64,000 bases of DNA. It comes from Arthrobacter bambusae. GTDB taxonomy: Bacteria; Actinomycetota; Actinomycetes; Actinomycetales; Micrococcaceae. Each line of letters opens with the position of its first letter. Position 1 is the stretch's first letter. This document shows, one piece after another, positions 32,562-39,557 of the stretch. The stretch is from contig NZ_JAUSSZ010000011.1 of NCBI RefSeq assembly GCF_030812595.1, forward strand, positions 1-64,000. The letters run 5' to 3'. The notes beneath the pieces were generated by a model. That model was not told the DNA's origin and ran no database searches. It saw only the letters and a list, made by a program, of their open reading frames with translations. The translations under genes were made by a program, and so were the position numbers.

Positions 32562-33380
32562 ATGCCCGTCGAGAAGAACGCCATTGTGGCCACCGCGCCG
32601 GCGGCAACGCAGCAACGCAGCGAAGCCGCATTCTTCGACGTCGACAACACCCTCATGAAGGGTGCGAGCCTCTTCCACGTCGCCCGGAAGATGTATGAAC
32701 GCAAGGCTTTCACCCTCTCCCAGGCCGCGGGCTTTGCCTGGAAGCAGTTCAAGTTCGTACTGCGGGGCGAAACAATGGAGGACGTGCACTCCGTCCGGGA
32801 TTCCGCCCTGATCCTGGCAGCCGGTATCAAAGTGTCCGATATCAAGGAGCTGGGCGAAGAGGTCTACGACGAGATGATCGAGTCGCGGATCTGGCCCGGT
32901 ACCAAGGCTTTGGCAGAACAGCACCTGCGTGTCGGCCGGATGGTCTGGCTCGTGACCGCCACTCCCATCGAAGTTGCCACCGTCATTTCCACGCGCCTCG
33001 GCCTGACCGGCGCCCTGGGTACCGTGGGAGAGGTTGAAGATGGTGCCTACACTGGCCGGCTTGTGGGCGAAATCCTCCATGGGTCAGCCAAAGCCGTGGC
33101 AGTGCAGCGCGTAGCGGACGAACAAGGCCTGGACCTCAAACGCTGCTGGGCCTACAGCGATTCACATAACGATATCCCCCTGCTCACTTTGGTGGGCCAT
33201 CCGGTGTGCATCAACCCCGACGCCAGGCTGCGCCGCCATGCGCGGGAGAACAATTGGCCCGTTTACGACTTCCGTTCCGGCCGTCGGGCAGCCACTCTCG
33301 GCCTCAAGGCCGCGACTGTCGGAGGCGCCATCTACGGTTTGTGGCGGGGTTTCGCCAAGTTCCGCAGCCCGAGGGGCTAA
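32562..33380 (+). CDS. HAD-IB family hydrolase (SerB-like phosphatase)
   Basis: A 272-residue HAD phosphatase. The nucleophile motif is AAFFDVDNTLMKG near residue 25. Motif II is WLVTATP, and motifs III/IV are in RCWAYSDSHNDIPLLTLVGHPVCINPD. A C-terminal segment KAATVGGAIYGLWRGF may be amphipathic or membrane-associated. It belongs to the HAD-IB group with phosphoserine phosphatases (mycobacterial SerB1-like); members also dephosphorylate lysophospholipids. Divergent glutaredoxin/rex and convergent bS22 surround it. Confidence 0.92.
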   Translation: MPVEKNAIVATAPAATQQRSEAAFFDVDNTLMKGASLFHVARKMYERKAFTLSQAAGFAWKQFKFVLRGETMEDVHSVRDSALILAAGIKVSDIKELGEEVYDEMIESRIWPGTKALAEQHLRVGRMVWLVTATPIEVATVISTRLGLTGALGTVGEVEDGAYTGRLVGEILHGSAKAVAVQRVADEQGLDLKRCWAYSDSHNDIPLLTLVGHPVCINPDARLRRHARENNWPVYDFRSGRRAATLGLKAATVGGAIYGLWRGFAKFRSPRG

Positions 33381-33388
33381 CCCAGCAA

Positions 33389-33550
33389 CGCTCGCTCACA
33401 TATAACCCAAAAATCGACAACCATCCTGCACTCCAGGTGAAGGACGGCTCCGCCATCGGGCCGTATACGTGAGCGCGCGTCTCGAAAAAGACATCCATAC
33501 GTGAGCGCGCGTCTCGGAAAAGACATCCATACGTGAGCGAGCGTCTCCGG
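33389..33550 (+). repeat. Three 32-bp repeat copies plus one inverted copy
   Basis: TACGTGAGCG starts at 33466, 33498 and 33530, exactly 32 bases apart. Copies 1 and 2 continue GCGTCTCGRAAAA, then GACATCCA; copy 3 has GAGCGTCTCCGG. An inverted partial copy (ACGCTCGCTCACATAT) sits at 33389-33404. It is the same family as the arrays at 1, 3258 and 22838. It occupies the convergent gap between the HAD hydrolase and bS22 genes. Confidence 0.9.
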
Positions 33551-33560
33551 GAGTGGACGC

Positions 33561-33595
33561 AAAAATGCCCGCCGCCTCGGGAGGCAACGGGCATT
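33561..33595 (-). terminator. Rho-independent terminator of the bS22 gene
   Basis: On the minus strand AATGCCCG pairs with CGGGCATT around TTGCCT...AGGCGG, a second stem, and a TTTTT run follows. It lies about 20 bases after the bS22 stop. Confidence 0.92.
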
Positions 33596-33614
33596 CACGC
33601 TGTAGGAAGTATCT

Positions 33615-33713
33615 CTACTTCTTATTGCGACGCTGGTGGCGGGTCTTGCGAAGCAGTTTGCGGTGCTTCTTCTTGGCCATACGCTTGCGGCGCTTCTTAA
33701 TAACTGAACCCAC
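33615..33713 (-). CDS. Small ribosomal subunit protein bS22 (AURKAIP1/COX24 domain)
   Basis: A 32-residue, extremely basic protein (MGSVIKKRRKRMAKKKHR..., then KTRHQRRNKK). It matches the tiny actinobacterial protein found in mycobacterial 30S subunits and named bS22. The start is GTG with AAGGA seven bases upstream, and a strong terminator follows the stop, so this is an independent short transcript. In M. tuberculosis the equivalent (Rv0500B) follows a small HTH gene and proC; here the HTH gene is also the upstream neighbour. Its small size makes it easily missed. Confidence 0.93.
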   Translation of the reverse strand: MGSVIKKRRKRMAKKKHRKLLRKTRHQRRNKK

Positions 33714-33885
33714 GTAAGTTCCTTACCAAACTAGATTGAGATTCTGTCTGCTGGGTGAGGTCCTTGAGCTGAGCAACAGACTTTACAACTGACAGATTTT
33801 TACAATGACGTAAAACGTTCCTTAACAGGGTACCGCCTATCGGAGGCACCCAATGACCGCCGGTCCGTGCGGGGACACGCAAAGC

Positions 33886-34098
33886 TCAAGCGGTCTCCGA
33901 GTGTCCGTCGACGACCGCGCCCTTGAGGTACTGGCTCACAGCTTCTTCGGGGACACGGAATGATCGTCCAAATCGGACGGCCGGCAATTCTCCCGAGTGA
34001 ACTAGGCGGTACACGGTCATTTTGGAAACCCGGAGGACTTCGGCAACTTCAGCCACGGTCATGAAACGCGCATTCGAGAAGTTAGTCTCTGCGGACAT
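33886..34098 (-). CDS. Small excisionase/MerR-type helix-turn-helix protein
   Basis: A 70-residue DNA-binding protein dominated by one winged helix: RFMTVAEVAEVLRVSKMTVYRLVHSG, then ELPAVRFGRSFRVPEEAVSQYL. It is the actinobacterial chromosomal homologue of Rv0500A, not a phage excisionase: no integrase or attachment site is near. AAGGA lies ten bases before the ATG. It is upstream of bS22 on the same strand, with about 170 bases between. Relatives are proposed developmental or housekeeping regulators, and the target is unknown. Confidence 0.9.
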   Translation of the reverse strand: MSAETNFSNARFMTVAEVAEVLRVSKMTVYRLVHSGELPAVRFGRSFRVPEEAVSQYLKGAVVDGHSETA

Positions 34099-34190
34099 TT
34101 CTCCATATTCCTTTGCTCTCAGCGGTTAGCGGCGAACCCCAGCATTCATTACCTGGTGTGCCGATGCTGAGCCATCAAACAACCATGTGC

Positions 34191-34218
34191 TAGATACTCT
34201 AGAGGCTGCTGGTACCAA
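34191..34218 (-). promoter_or_regulatory. Possible promoter for the small HTH gene
   Basis: TTGGTA (complement of 34213-34218) and TATCTA (complement of 34191-34196) are 16 bases apart on the minus strand, about 95 bases before the start codon. The -10 lies in a small palindrome CTAGATACTCTAG. No expression data support it. Confidence 0.4.
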
Positions 34219-34256
34219 AGTGAAAGTGTTTCGGCCAAGTGGGGACCAGGTTTCGC

Positions 34257-35411
34257 TCAGTCGGAAGCAGCCGTCCGACGCTTCCGGGCCGAGGCCGCCA
34301 GCTGGTCCAGGACGGACACCGTGACGTCCCATTCCATGCAGGCGTCGGTGACGCTCTGTCCGTACACCAACTCTTGTCCGCCAGCCGGCTGCCGCTCCAC
34401 ATCCAGGCTCTGCGCCCCGCCAACAAGGAAGCTCTCGAGCATGACGCCGGCGATCGGCGAAGCAACGTTGTCTTCCAGCTGCGCACCGATCTCCAAGGCG
34501 ACTTCGGCCTGGCGATGGTGGCTCTTGCCACTGTTGGCGTGGCTCGCGTCCACGATCAGCCGGGGATTCAATCCCTTGGCCGAGAGCTTCTCCGAGGCGG
34601 CGGCGACGTCGCCGGCGGAGTAGTTCGGCCCTTTGCGGCCACCGCGCAGGATCACATGCGTGTCCGGGTTGCCCGAAGTCGCCACGAGGGCGGCGCGGCC
34701 ATCGCCGTCGATCCCCAGGAACGCCTGCGGGGCGGCAGAGGCGCCGCAAGCGTCGATCGCCACCTGGAGGTCGCCGTCGGTCCCGTTCTTGAAGCCGATC
34801 GGCATCGACAGCCCGGAGGCGAGTTGGCGGTGGATCTGGCTCTCGGTGGTTCGCGCACCAATGGCGCCCCACGCCACCAAGTCGGCCATGTATTGCGGGC
34901 TGATGGGTTCCAGGAACTCGGTGGCCGTCGGCAGACCCAGGGCCGTGACCTGCTGGAGGAAGCCACGCGCCGCACGGAGTCCGGCCGCGATGTCGTGGCT
35001 GCCGTCGAGGTGTGGATCGTTGATGAGGCCCTTCCAGCCCACCGTGGTGCGCGGCTTCTCGAAGTATGCCCGCATGACGACCAGAAGGTCTTCCTTGTGC
35101 TTCTCGGCCTGGCTCACCAGCCTGCGTGCGTATTCCAGGCCGGCTTTCGGATCGTGGATGGAGCACGGGCCCACGATCACCAGGAGTCGATCGTCCACGC
35201 CGTCCATGATGGCGCGGACTGCGTCGCGTCCACGTTCGACGACGGCGGACGCCCGCGCATCAAGGGGCAGTTCCGTGCTGATTTCCTGCGGTGTGGGGAG
35301 CGGTTCGAAGCGGCTGACGCGCAGGTTCGACGTCGGCTGGGCAGCGGCATCCTGGACGGTGGAATCTAGTGACGCGTCACGAGTGGTGGGCTCTGCGGCG
35401 ATGCTGGTCAT
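34257..35411 (-). CDS. 3-deoxy-7-phosphoheptulonate synthase (DAHP synthase, AroF/G/H class I)
   Basis: A 384-residue enzyme that condenses phosphoenolpyruvate and erythrose 4-phosphate in the first shikimate step. Class I features are clear: LLVIVGPCSIHDPKAGLEYARRL, MRAYFEKPRTTVGWKGLINDPHLDGS, GARTTESQIHRQLASGLSMPIGFKNGTDG and LIVDASHANSGK. An N-terminal tail of about 30 residues precedes the core. AGGA lies eight bases before the ATG. The 170-base leader upstream encodes an aromatic-rich peptide and several hairpins, so attenuation by aromatic amino acids is likely. Actinobacteria often also carry an unrelated class II enzyme; none is seen here. Confidence 0.95.
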   Translation of the reverse strand: MTSIAAEPTTRDASLDSTVQDAAAQPTSNLRVSRFEPLPTPQEISTELPLDARASAVVERGRDAVRAIMDGVDDRLLVIVGPCSIHDPKAGLEYARRLVSQAEKHKEDLLVVMRAYFEKPRTTVGWKGLINDPHLDGSHDIAAGLRAARGFLQQVTALGLPTATEFLEPISPQYMADLVAWGAIGARTTESQIHRQLASGLSMPIGFKNGTDGDLQVAIDACGASAAPQAFLGIDGDGRAALVATSGNPDTHVILRGGRKGPNYSAGDVAAASEKLSAKGLNPRLIVDASHANSGKSHHRQAEVALEIGAQLEDNVASPIAGVMLESFLVGGAQSLDVERQPAGGQELVYGQSVTDACMEWDVTVSVLDQLAASARKRRTAASD

Positions 35412-35449
35412 GAAAGGGGTCCTGTTCCGGAAGAGGTGCGGACCCTGCG

Positions 35450-35556
35450 CAGAGCCCGCCTGGAAATGGCGAAGGGCAGAGAATAATCTCTGCCCTGTTG
35501 GCTCTGAAGGAAAGTTGGATGCGTGTCAGTTAGACGCGGGCCCCTCCAGAGCCAAC
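35450..35556 (-). promoter_or_regulatory. Attenuator-type leader structures before the DAHP synthase gene
   Basis: On the transcript, GTTGGCTCTG (complement of 35547-35556), lying inside the leader-peptide codons, pairs perfectly with CAGAGCCAAC (complement of 35497-35506). Directly after it, AGGGCAGAG and CTCTGCCCT form a perfect 9-bp hairpin (35473-35496) with a weak U-rich tail. GGGCTCTG (complement of 35450-35457) can alternatively pair with CAGAGCC. Mutually exclusive folds coupled to leader translation are the expected layout of ribosome-mediated attenuation. Which fold is the off state is not clear from reading alone. Confidence 0.75.
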
Positions 35557-35585
35557 GAAAAATACGCATACCAACGGTTAGTCAT
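35526..35585 (-). CDS. Aromatic-rich leader peptide of the DAHP synthase gene (AroR-like)
   Basis: A 19-codon frame reads MTNRWYAYFSLALEGPASN and ends in TGA. Trp, Tyr, Tyr and Phe fall within five codons, so scarcity of any aromatic amino acid would stall the ribosome. Stalling there would mask or free the downstream GTTGGCTCTG segment. No ribosome binding site precedes the ATG, and the -10 hexamer is only six bases away, implying leaderless translation. A leader peptide called AroR is known upstream of aroF in Corynebacterium glutamicum (from memory), and this is its probable counterpart. Confidence 0.85.
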   Translation of the reverse strand: MTNRWYAYFSLALEGPASN

Positions 35586-35591
35586 AGTCAG

Positions 35592-35621
35592 ACCATAGCG
35601 CCCGGCTCCAGACGCCTGCAA
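35592..35621 (-). promoter_or_regulatory. Promoter of the leader peptide/DAHP synthase transcript
   Basis: TTGCAG (complement of 35616-35621) and TATGGT (complement of 35592-35597) are 18 bases apart. The -10 ends six bases before the leader-peptide ATG, so transcription should begin at or next to the start codon. Confidence 0.6.
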
Positions 35622-35642
35622 ATCGAAATGCGACGACATCAA

Positions 35643-35657
35643 GGGAAACCGTTTCCC
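35643..35657 (+). promoter_or_regulatory. LacI-family operator upstream of the second LacI gene
   Basis: GGGAAAC-C-GTTTCCC is a perfect 15-bp palindrome with the central CG-type core common in LacI/GalR operators. It lies 80 bases before the LacI start and suggests autoregulation. It is also about 60 bases upstream of the divergent leader-peptide start. Confidence 0.7.
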
Positions 35658-35736
35658 CGCGCAATATAAACTTCATCTCAGAACCAGCGTCCCAGCCGCG
35701 CGAGAGCCGGGCTGCAGCCGTTCCAGGAAGGAAACC

Positions 35737-36750
35737 ATGCCAGGCAGAAGGAACACCCGGCGGGTGGGCATCGCAGATGTCGCATCCATGGCCGGCGTTT
35801 CGCATGCCACGGTTTCCCGCGTCATGAACGGAAACACCACCGTGGACGCGAACATTGCCGCTCGCGTGCGCGCAGCCGCCTCCGAGCTGAAATACAAACC
35901 CAATCCGGTGGGCCGGAGTTTGGCCCTAGGCAAAACGGACACCATCGGAATCGTGGTGCCGGACCTGTCCAACCCCACCTTCCAGGCCATTCTCCGCGGG
36001 CTGAGTATTGCCGCTGCCCGCGACGGGTACCGCGTTTTGATCGCCGATTCGTCCGAGGTCCGGAGCGAAGAGGCAATCCTCGCCGGGGAAGCCCGGCGCC
36101 GTTGCGACGGCGTGGTTCTTTGCGCCCCGCGCATGAGCGACGAGGAGCTTGAAGAGCTCGCCCCCACGCTCCATCCGCTCGTCCTCATCAACCGGACTAC
36201 CGAGTCGGTGCCGACTCCCAGCCTTGTGGTGGATTACGGCCAAGGCATCCAGGAACTGGCCGCCCATCTGGTGCAGCTGGGCCATCGCAAACTGGCTTAC
36301 TTGACGGGCCCGGACCGCAGCGCGTCCAACGTGCAGCGCCTGCGCGGACTCGAGAAGTTCAAAGCCGAATACCCGGACATCGAATTGCAGTACCTTCCTG
36401 GCGGAAATACCTACGACGCCGGATTCGAGTCGAGCGATGCCGTGGCCTCATGCGGTGCCACCGGAATCCTCGTCTTCAATGATGTCGCGGCGATGGGCCT
36501 CTTGAGCGGACTGAGCGAGCGCGGGATCCGCGTGCCCGAAGACTTGTCGCTCACCGGTTTCGATGACATGCCGTTCGCCCGCTACACCATGCCTCCCCTC
36601 ACCACCGCCGCCGTGCCGATCTCGGACCTCGGGGACCTTGCGTGGCGCCACATGCGGGAGCAGATCCAGACCAACGACGCCGTCTCCCCCACCAACTACT
36701 TCCCGCCGCGGATCGAGCTCAGGGGCAGCACCGGGCCCGTCAAGGCCTAG
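35737..36750 (+). CDS. LacI-family transcriptional regulator
   Basis: A 337-residue regulator with the LacI DNA-binding head RVGIADVASMAGVSHATVSRVMNG near residue 10 and hinge NPVGRSLALGKT. The effector domain opens with DTIGIVVPDLSNPTFQAILRGL and contains GFDDMPFARYTMPPLTT, the usual C-terminal contact region. AGGAAGGAAACC precedes the ATG. Its operator is probably the palindrome at 35643. Target genes beyond itself are not evident: no sugar gene is adjacent, and the divergent DAHP synthase seems unrelated. It converges on and overlaps the FadR-type gene by four bases. Confidence 0.92.
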   Translation: MPGRRNTRRVGIADVASMAGVSHATVSRVMNGNTTVDANIAARVRAAASELKYKPNPVGRSLALGKTDTIGIVVPDLSNPTFQAILRGLSIAAARDGYRVLIADSSEVRSEEAILAGEARRRCDGVVLCAPRMSDEELEELAPTLHPLVLINRTTESVPTPSLVVDYGQGIQELAAHLVQLGHRKLAYLTGPDRSASNVQRLRGLEKFKAEYPDIELQYLPGGNTYDAGFESSDAVASCGATGILVFNDVAAMGLLSGLSERGIRVPEDLSLTGFDDMPFARYTMPPLTTAAVPISDLGDLAWRHMREQIQTNDAVSPTNYFPPRIELRGSTGPVKA

Positions 36751-37475
36751 GTTCGGCAAGGCTTAGGTTCGGCAGGGCTCCGCCCCAGCCCGGCCTGCTC
36801 CAATCCCGCCTCCCGGTAGTAGCCCTCGATGTGCGCGGCCACCAGCGTCGCTGCCCGGCCGCCGTCGCCGTCGTTCACTGCCGCCAGAATGGCGCGGTGC
36901 TCGGACCGCAGGCGATGGGCCGTGCTGTCCCAATCCGGCAGGTTTGCCGTGAGCGCGGCCGCGTATCCCTCAATTGCCTCACGGAGCGAGCCCATGATGG
37001 TGCTCACCACGGCGTTGCCCGCGGCTTCCGCGAGCGCCAGGTGGAAGGCGACGTCCAGTGCGAGGAAGTCGTCGACGGCGGTACTCGCATCCATTTCGTC
37101 CACCAGCCTCGCAGCTTCCGCAAGCTCGGGGGCATCGGCCTTGGCACGGGACACCGCCCATGACTCAAGCAGGACCCGCGTCTCCACGATGTCGGCGACG
37201 GGCAAATGCTGCGTGGCCACGTGGAGGCGGAGCGCTGAGCCGAGGGCCGTGGCTGGTTCCGCGATGACCACCGTCCCGGCATCCTTGCCGGAGCCGACAC
37301 CTGCCCGCACGACGCCCATGGCTTCCAGGATCCGGATGGCTTCGCGGACAGAGGTCCTTGAAACCTCCAGCTGCTCGGCCAGGGCCCGCTCAGCAGGAAG
37401 CCGTCCGCCGATCTTCAAGTGCCCGTCGGACAGCTGTTTTTCGATCCAACGGAGGACGAGCTCGTGCGTTCGCAT
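36747..37475 (-). CDS. lldR: FadR/GntR-family regulator, probable LldR of lactate utilisation
   Basis: A 242-residue regulator. The GntR winged helix covers residues 8-70 (KIGGRLPAERALAEQLEVSRTSVREAIRILEAMGVV), and the FCD effector domain follows with metal-ligand positions in DVAFHLALAEAAGN and RSEHRAILAAV. It is divergent from lldD, and the shared region holds two palindromes of the TGGTnnnACCA type bound by this family. The role as lactate-responsive repressor is inferred from this arrangement. The ATG at 37475 begins directly before the HTH; a longer reading would run through the operator. Confidence 0.88.
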   Translation of the reverse strand: MRTHELVLRWIEKQLSDGHLKIGGRLPAERALAEQLEVSRTSVREAIRILEAMGVVRAGVGSGKDAGTVVIAEPATALGSALRLHVATQHLPVADIVETRVLLESWAVSRAKADAPELAEAARLVDEMDASTAVDDFLALDVAFHLALAEAAGNAVVSTIMGSLREAIEGYAAALTANLPDWDSTAHRLRSEHRAILAAVNDGDGGRAATLVAAHIEGYYREAGLEQAGLGRSPAEPKPCRT

Positions 37476-37491
37476 GGATAAATAGTAGTTG

Positions 37492-37533
37492 ATGTGGTTA
37501 GACCACATGACATAGAGTGTGGTCTAACCACAC
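37492..37533. promoter_or_regulatory. Two perfect LldR/FadR-type operators in the lldR-lldD region
   Basis: ATGTGGT-TAG-ACCACAT (37492-37508) and GTGTGGT-CTA-ACCACAC (37517-37533) are both perfect palindromes with 7-bp arms around a 3-base centre. Their centres are 25 bases apart. Both fit the FadR-family consensus TnGTnnnACnA and lie between the divergent starts. Binding both could repress both genes, with looping or cooperative contact. Confidence 0.85.
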
Positions 37534-37553
37534 GACACCTTGGAGACAGCACT

Positions 37554-38858
37554 ATGACGCAGACCGTCCAGCCGAGCAACTCCCCTTCTTCCGGGATGTC
37601 CGCGAACGTCCCCGCCGCCGTCGGGCGCCCCGCGGCACTCAAGCGCCGGGTTCCCAAATATGCCGACCTGGCGCCGCTCATGAAGTTCAAGAAGCCGGAG
37701 TTCCGCAACGCCGCGAAGCTGCGCCGCGCATCCACCATCTGGGAATTGCGTGACATGGCCAAGCGACGCACTCCCCAAGCACCGTTCGACTACACGGACG
37801 GTGCGGCGGAGGCGGAGATCACCCTTCGCCGGGCCCGCCAGGCGTTCCAGGACATCGAGTTCCGGCCGGGAATCCTGCGCGACGTTTCCAGCATCGACCT
37901 CAGGACCGAGATCCTCGGCAAGGAATCCCGGCTTCCGTTCGGGATCGCGCCCACTGGATTCACTCGCATGATGCAGTCCGAGGGTGAGTACGCGGGCTCG
38001 CAGGCGGCCGAAGCGGCTGGCATTCCTTACACCCTCTCCACGATGGGCACAGCTTCCATCGAGGACGTGGCCGCAGCGGCTCCGAACGGCCGCAATTGGT
38101 TCCAGCTGTACCTCTGGACGGATCGGGACCGCTCCTTGGAACTGATCGAGCGCGCCGCCAAGGCCGGGAACGACACCCTCATGGTCACGGTGGACACCGC
38201 CGTCGCCGGCGCCCGGTTGCGGGATGTGCGCAACGGCATGACCATACCGCCGGCGCTAACGGTGAAGACCGTCCTGGATGCTTCCTACCGGCCCTCTTGG
38301 TGGTTCAACTTCCTCACGCACGAGCCACTGACTTTCGCTTCGCTCTCCCGCTACACGGGAACCGTGGCCGAGCTCATCAACTCCATGTTCGACCCCACCC
38401 TCACTTTCGACGACCTCGCCTGGCTGCGCGAAACATGGAAGGGCAAGCTGGTGGTCAAGGGCATCCAGACGGTGGAAGACGCCCGCAAGGTGGTGGACCA
38501 CGGCGCTGACGGCGTCGTAATCTCCAACCATGGCGGACGCCAATTGGACCGGGCACCGATACCGCTGCACCTGGTTCCGGAGGTCGCCACCGCGCTGAAG
38601 GCGGAGAACAGCGATGCGGCCATCATCCTGGACACCGGCATCATGAGCGGTGCCGACATCGTGGCGGCCTTGGCGCTCGGCGCAGACTTCACGTTGATCG
38701 GCCGCGCCTATCTCTACGGGCTCATGGCCGGCGGCCGCGCGGGAGTGGACCGCACCATCCACATCCTGGAGAAGGACATGGCCCGCACCATGGCCCTGCT
38801 CGGAGTCACCAGGATCTCGGAACTCAACCCTGACCACGTGCGCCTGCTACGGGCGTAG
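37554..38858 (+). CDS. lldD: L-lactate dehydrogenase (FMN-dependent, LldD type)
   Basis: A 434-residue alpha-hydroxy-acid dehydrogenase that oxidises L-lactate to pyruvate and passes electrons to the respiratory chain; membrane-associated in the family. FMN and substrate motifs are [57 protein letters not shown], and [15 protein letters not shown] with the catalytic His. An N-terminal extension of about 50 residues precedes the barrel. GGAGAC lies before the ATG. It is monocistronic, with two LldR operators upstream. Other 2-hydroxyacids are possible substrates. Confidence 0.94.
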   Translation: MTQTVQPSNSPSSGMSANVPAAVGRPAALKRRVPKYADLAPLMKFKKPEFRNAAKLRRASTIWELRDMAKRRTPQAPFDYTDGAAEAEITLRRARQAFQDIEFRPGILRDVSSIDLRTEILGKESRLPFGIAPTGFTRMMQSEGEYAGSQAAEAAGIPYTLSTMGTASIEDVAAAAPNGRNWFQLYLWTDRDRSLELIERAAKAGNDTLMVTVDTAVAGARLRDVRNGMTIPPALTVKTVLDASYRPSWWFNFLTHEPLTFASLSRYTGTVAELINSMFDPTLTFDDLAWLRETWKGKLVVKGIQTVEDARKVVDHGADGVVISNHGGRQLDRAPIPLHLVPEVATALKAENSDAAIILDTGIMSGADIVAALALGADFTLIGRAYLYGLMAGGRAGVDRTIHILEKDMARTMALLGVTRISELNPDHVRLLRA

Positions 38859-38877
38859 GCTCCCGCTGAGCCAGCTG

Positions 38878-39459
38878 TTACTTCTTGCGCCCGAACTTCG
38901 GCAGGTTGGGCAGGTTCGGCAGGTTCGCCAAGAGGTCCGCAGCCTTGGTGGCGGCACGGCCAACCGTGCGGCCGATCTGCTGCGGCCGGGTGTCGTCAAT
39001 CCCCGCGACGGAAGCAGCAGCTCCGGAGGCGGGAACGGTTTCAGGCGAGCGCTCGACGTCGGTGCTCGCCGGAGACGTGCCGAGCGGCTCTCCGTCGGGC
39101 TGGGTGAGCTGCTCCTTCGCGGCGCCTGCGCCCTGGCCTGCCGCACGGGGGCGTGGGCCACGGGCAGGCGTGGCGGCTTCGGCCGCGTCCTTGGCGGTGC
39201 CGACGTCGAACGTCTCCAGCCAGCTGGCGACCCCGGCCAGCGGCTTCGGATTCAAGGCGTAATAGCGTTTCTGCCCCTGTGCGCGCATGCTGACGAGATC
39301 CGCCTCGCGGAGGACCTTCAAATGCTTTGAGATGGTGGGCTGGCTCGCTGCGAGCTCCTCCACCAGTTCCCCCACAGCCTTATCCCCAGAGCGGAGGGAA
39401 ACCAGAATGTCACGCCGGGTTGCCTCAGCAATGACGGCAAATACGTCGTCAGTCACCAT
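38878..39459 (-). CDS. ArsR-family regulator with long disordered C-terminal tail
   Basis: A 193-residue protein. The first 80 residues are an ArsR winged helix: VFAVIAEATRRDILVSLRSGDKAVGELVEELAASQPTISKHLKVLREADLV, then RYYALNPKPL. The remaining 110 residues are low-complexity, Ala/Pro/Gly-rich, and end in a repeated LPNLPNLPKFGRKK motif. No metal-binding Cys pairs are visible, so it is not a classic metal sensor. GGGAGG is very close to the ATG; a GTG one codon later has better spacing. Its target is unknown. Confidence 0.88.
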   Translation of the reverse strand: MVTDDVFAVIAEATRRDILVSLRSGDKAVGELVEELAASQPTISKHLKVLREADLVSMRAQGQKRYYALNPKPLAGVASWLETFDVGTAKDAAEAATPARGPRPRAAGQGAGAAKEQLTQPDGEPLGTSPASTDVERSPETVPASGAAASVAGIDDTRPQQIGRTVGRAATKAADLLANLPNLPNLPKFGRKK

Positions 39460-39557
39460 GCCTCCCACCCTAGCGACATATACGCCAAAAGGCATCAACT
39501 ATTTCCCATATGCGCGTGGCGCTGGTTCCGGCACTGCGCCCGTTAGCCGCACACCCG

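Noticed and set aside
33886..34098. Excisionase-like HTH gene as evidence of a prophage or integrative element
   Set aside because: No integrase, attachment-site repeat or phage gene is nearby, and the gene is a conserved chromosomal neighbour of bS22 and proC in actinobacteria.
35473..35496. The 9-bp hairpin before DAHP synthase as a simple intrinsic terminator
   Set aside because: On the transcript it is followed by UCGCCAUUUCC rather than a U run, so it cannot be called a standard terminator. It is reported as part of the attenuator.
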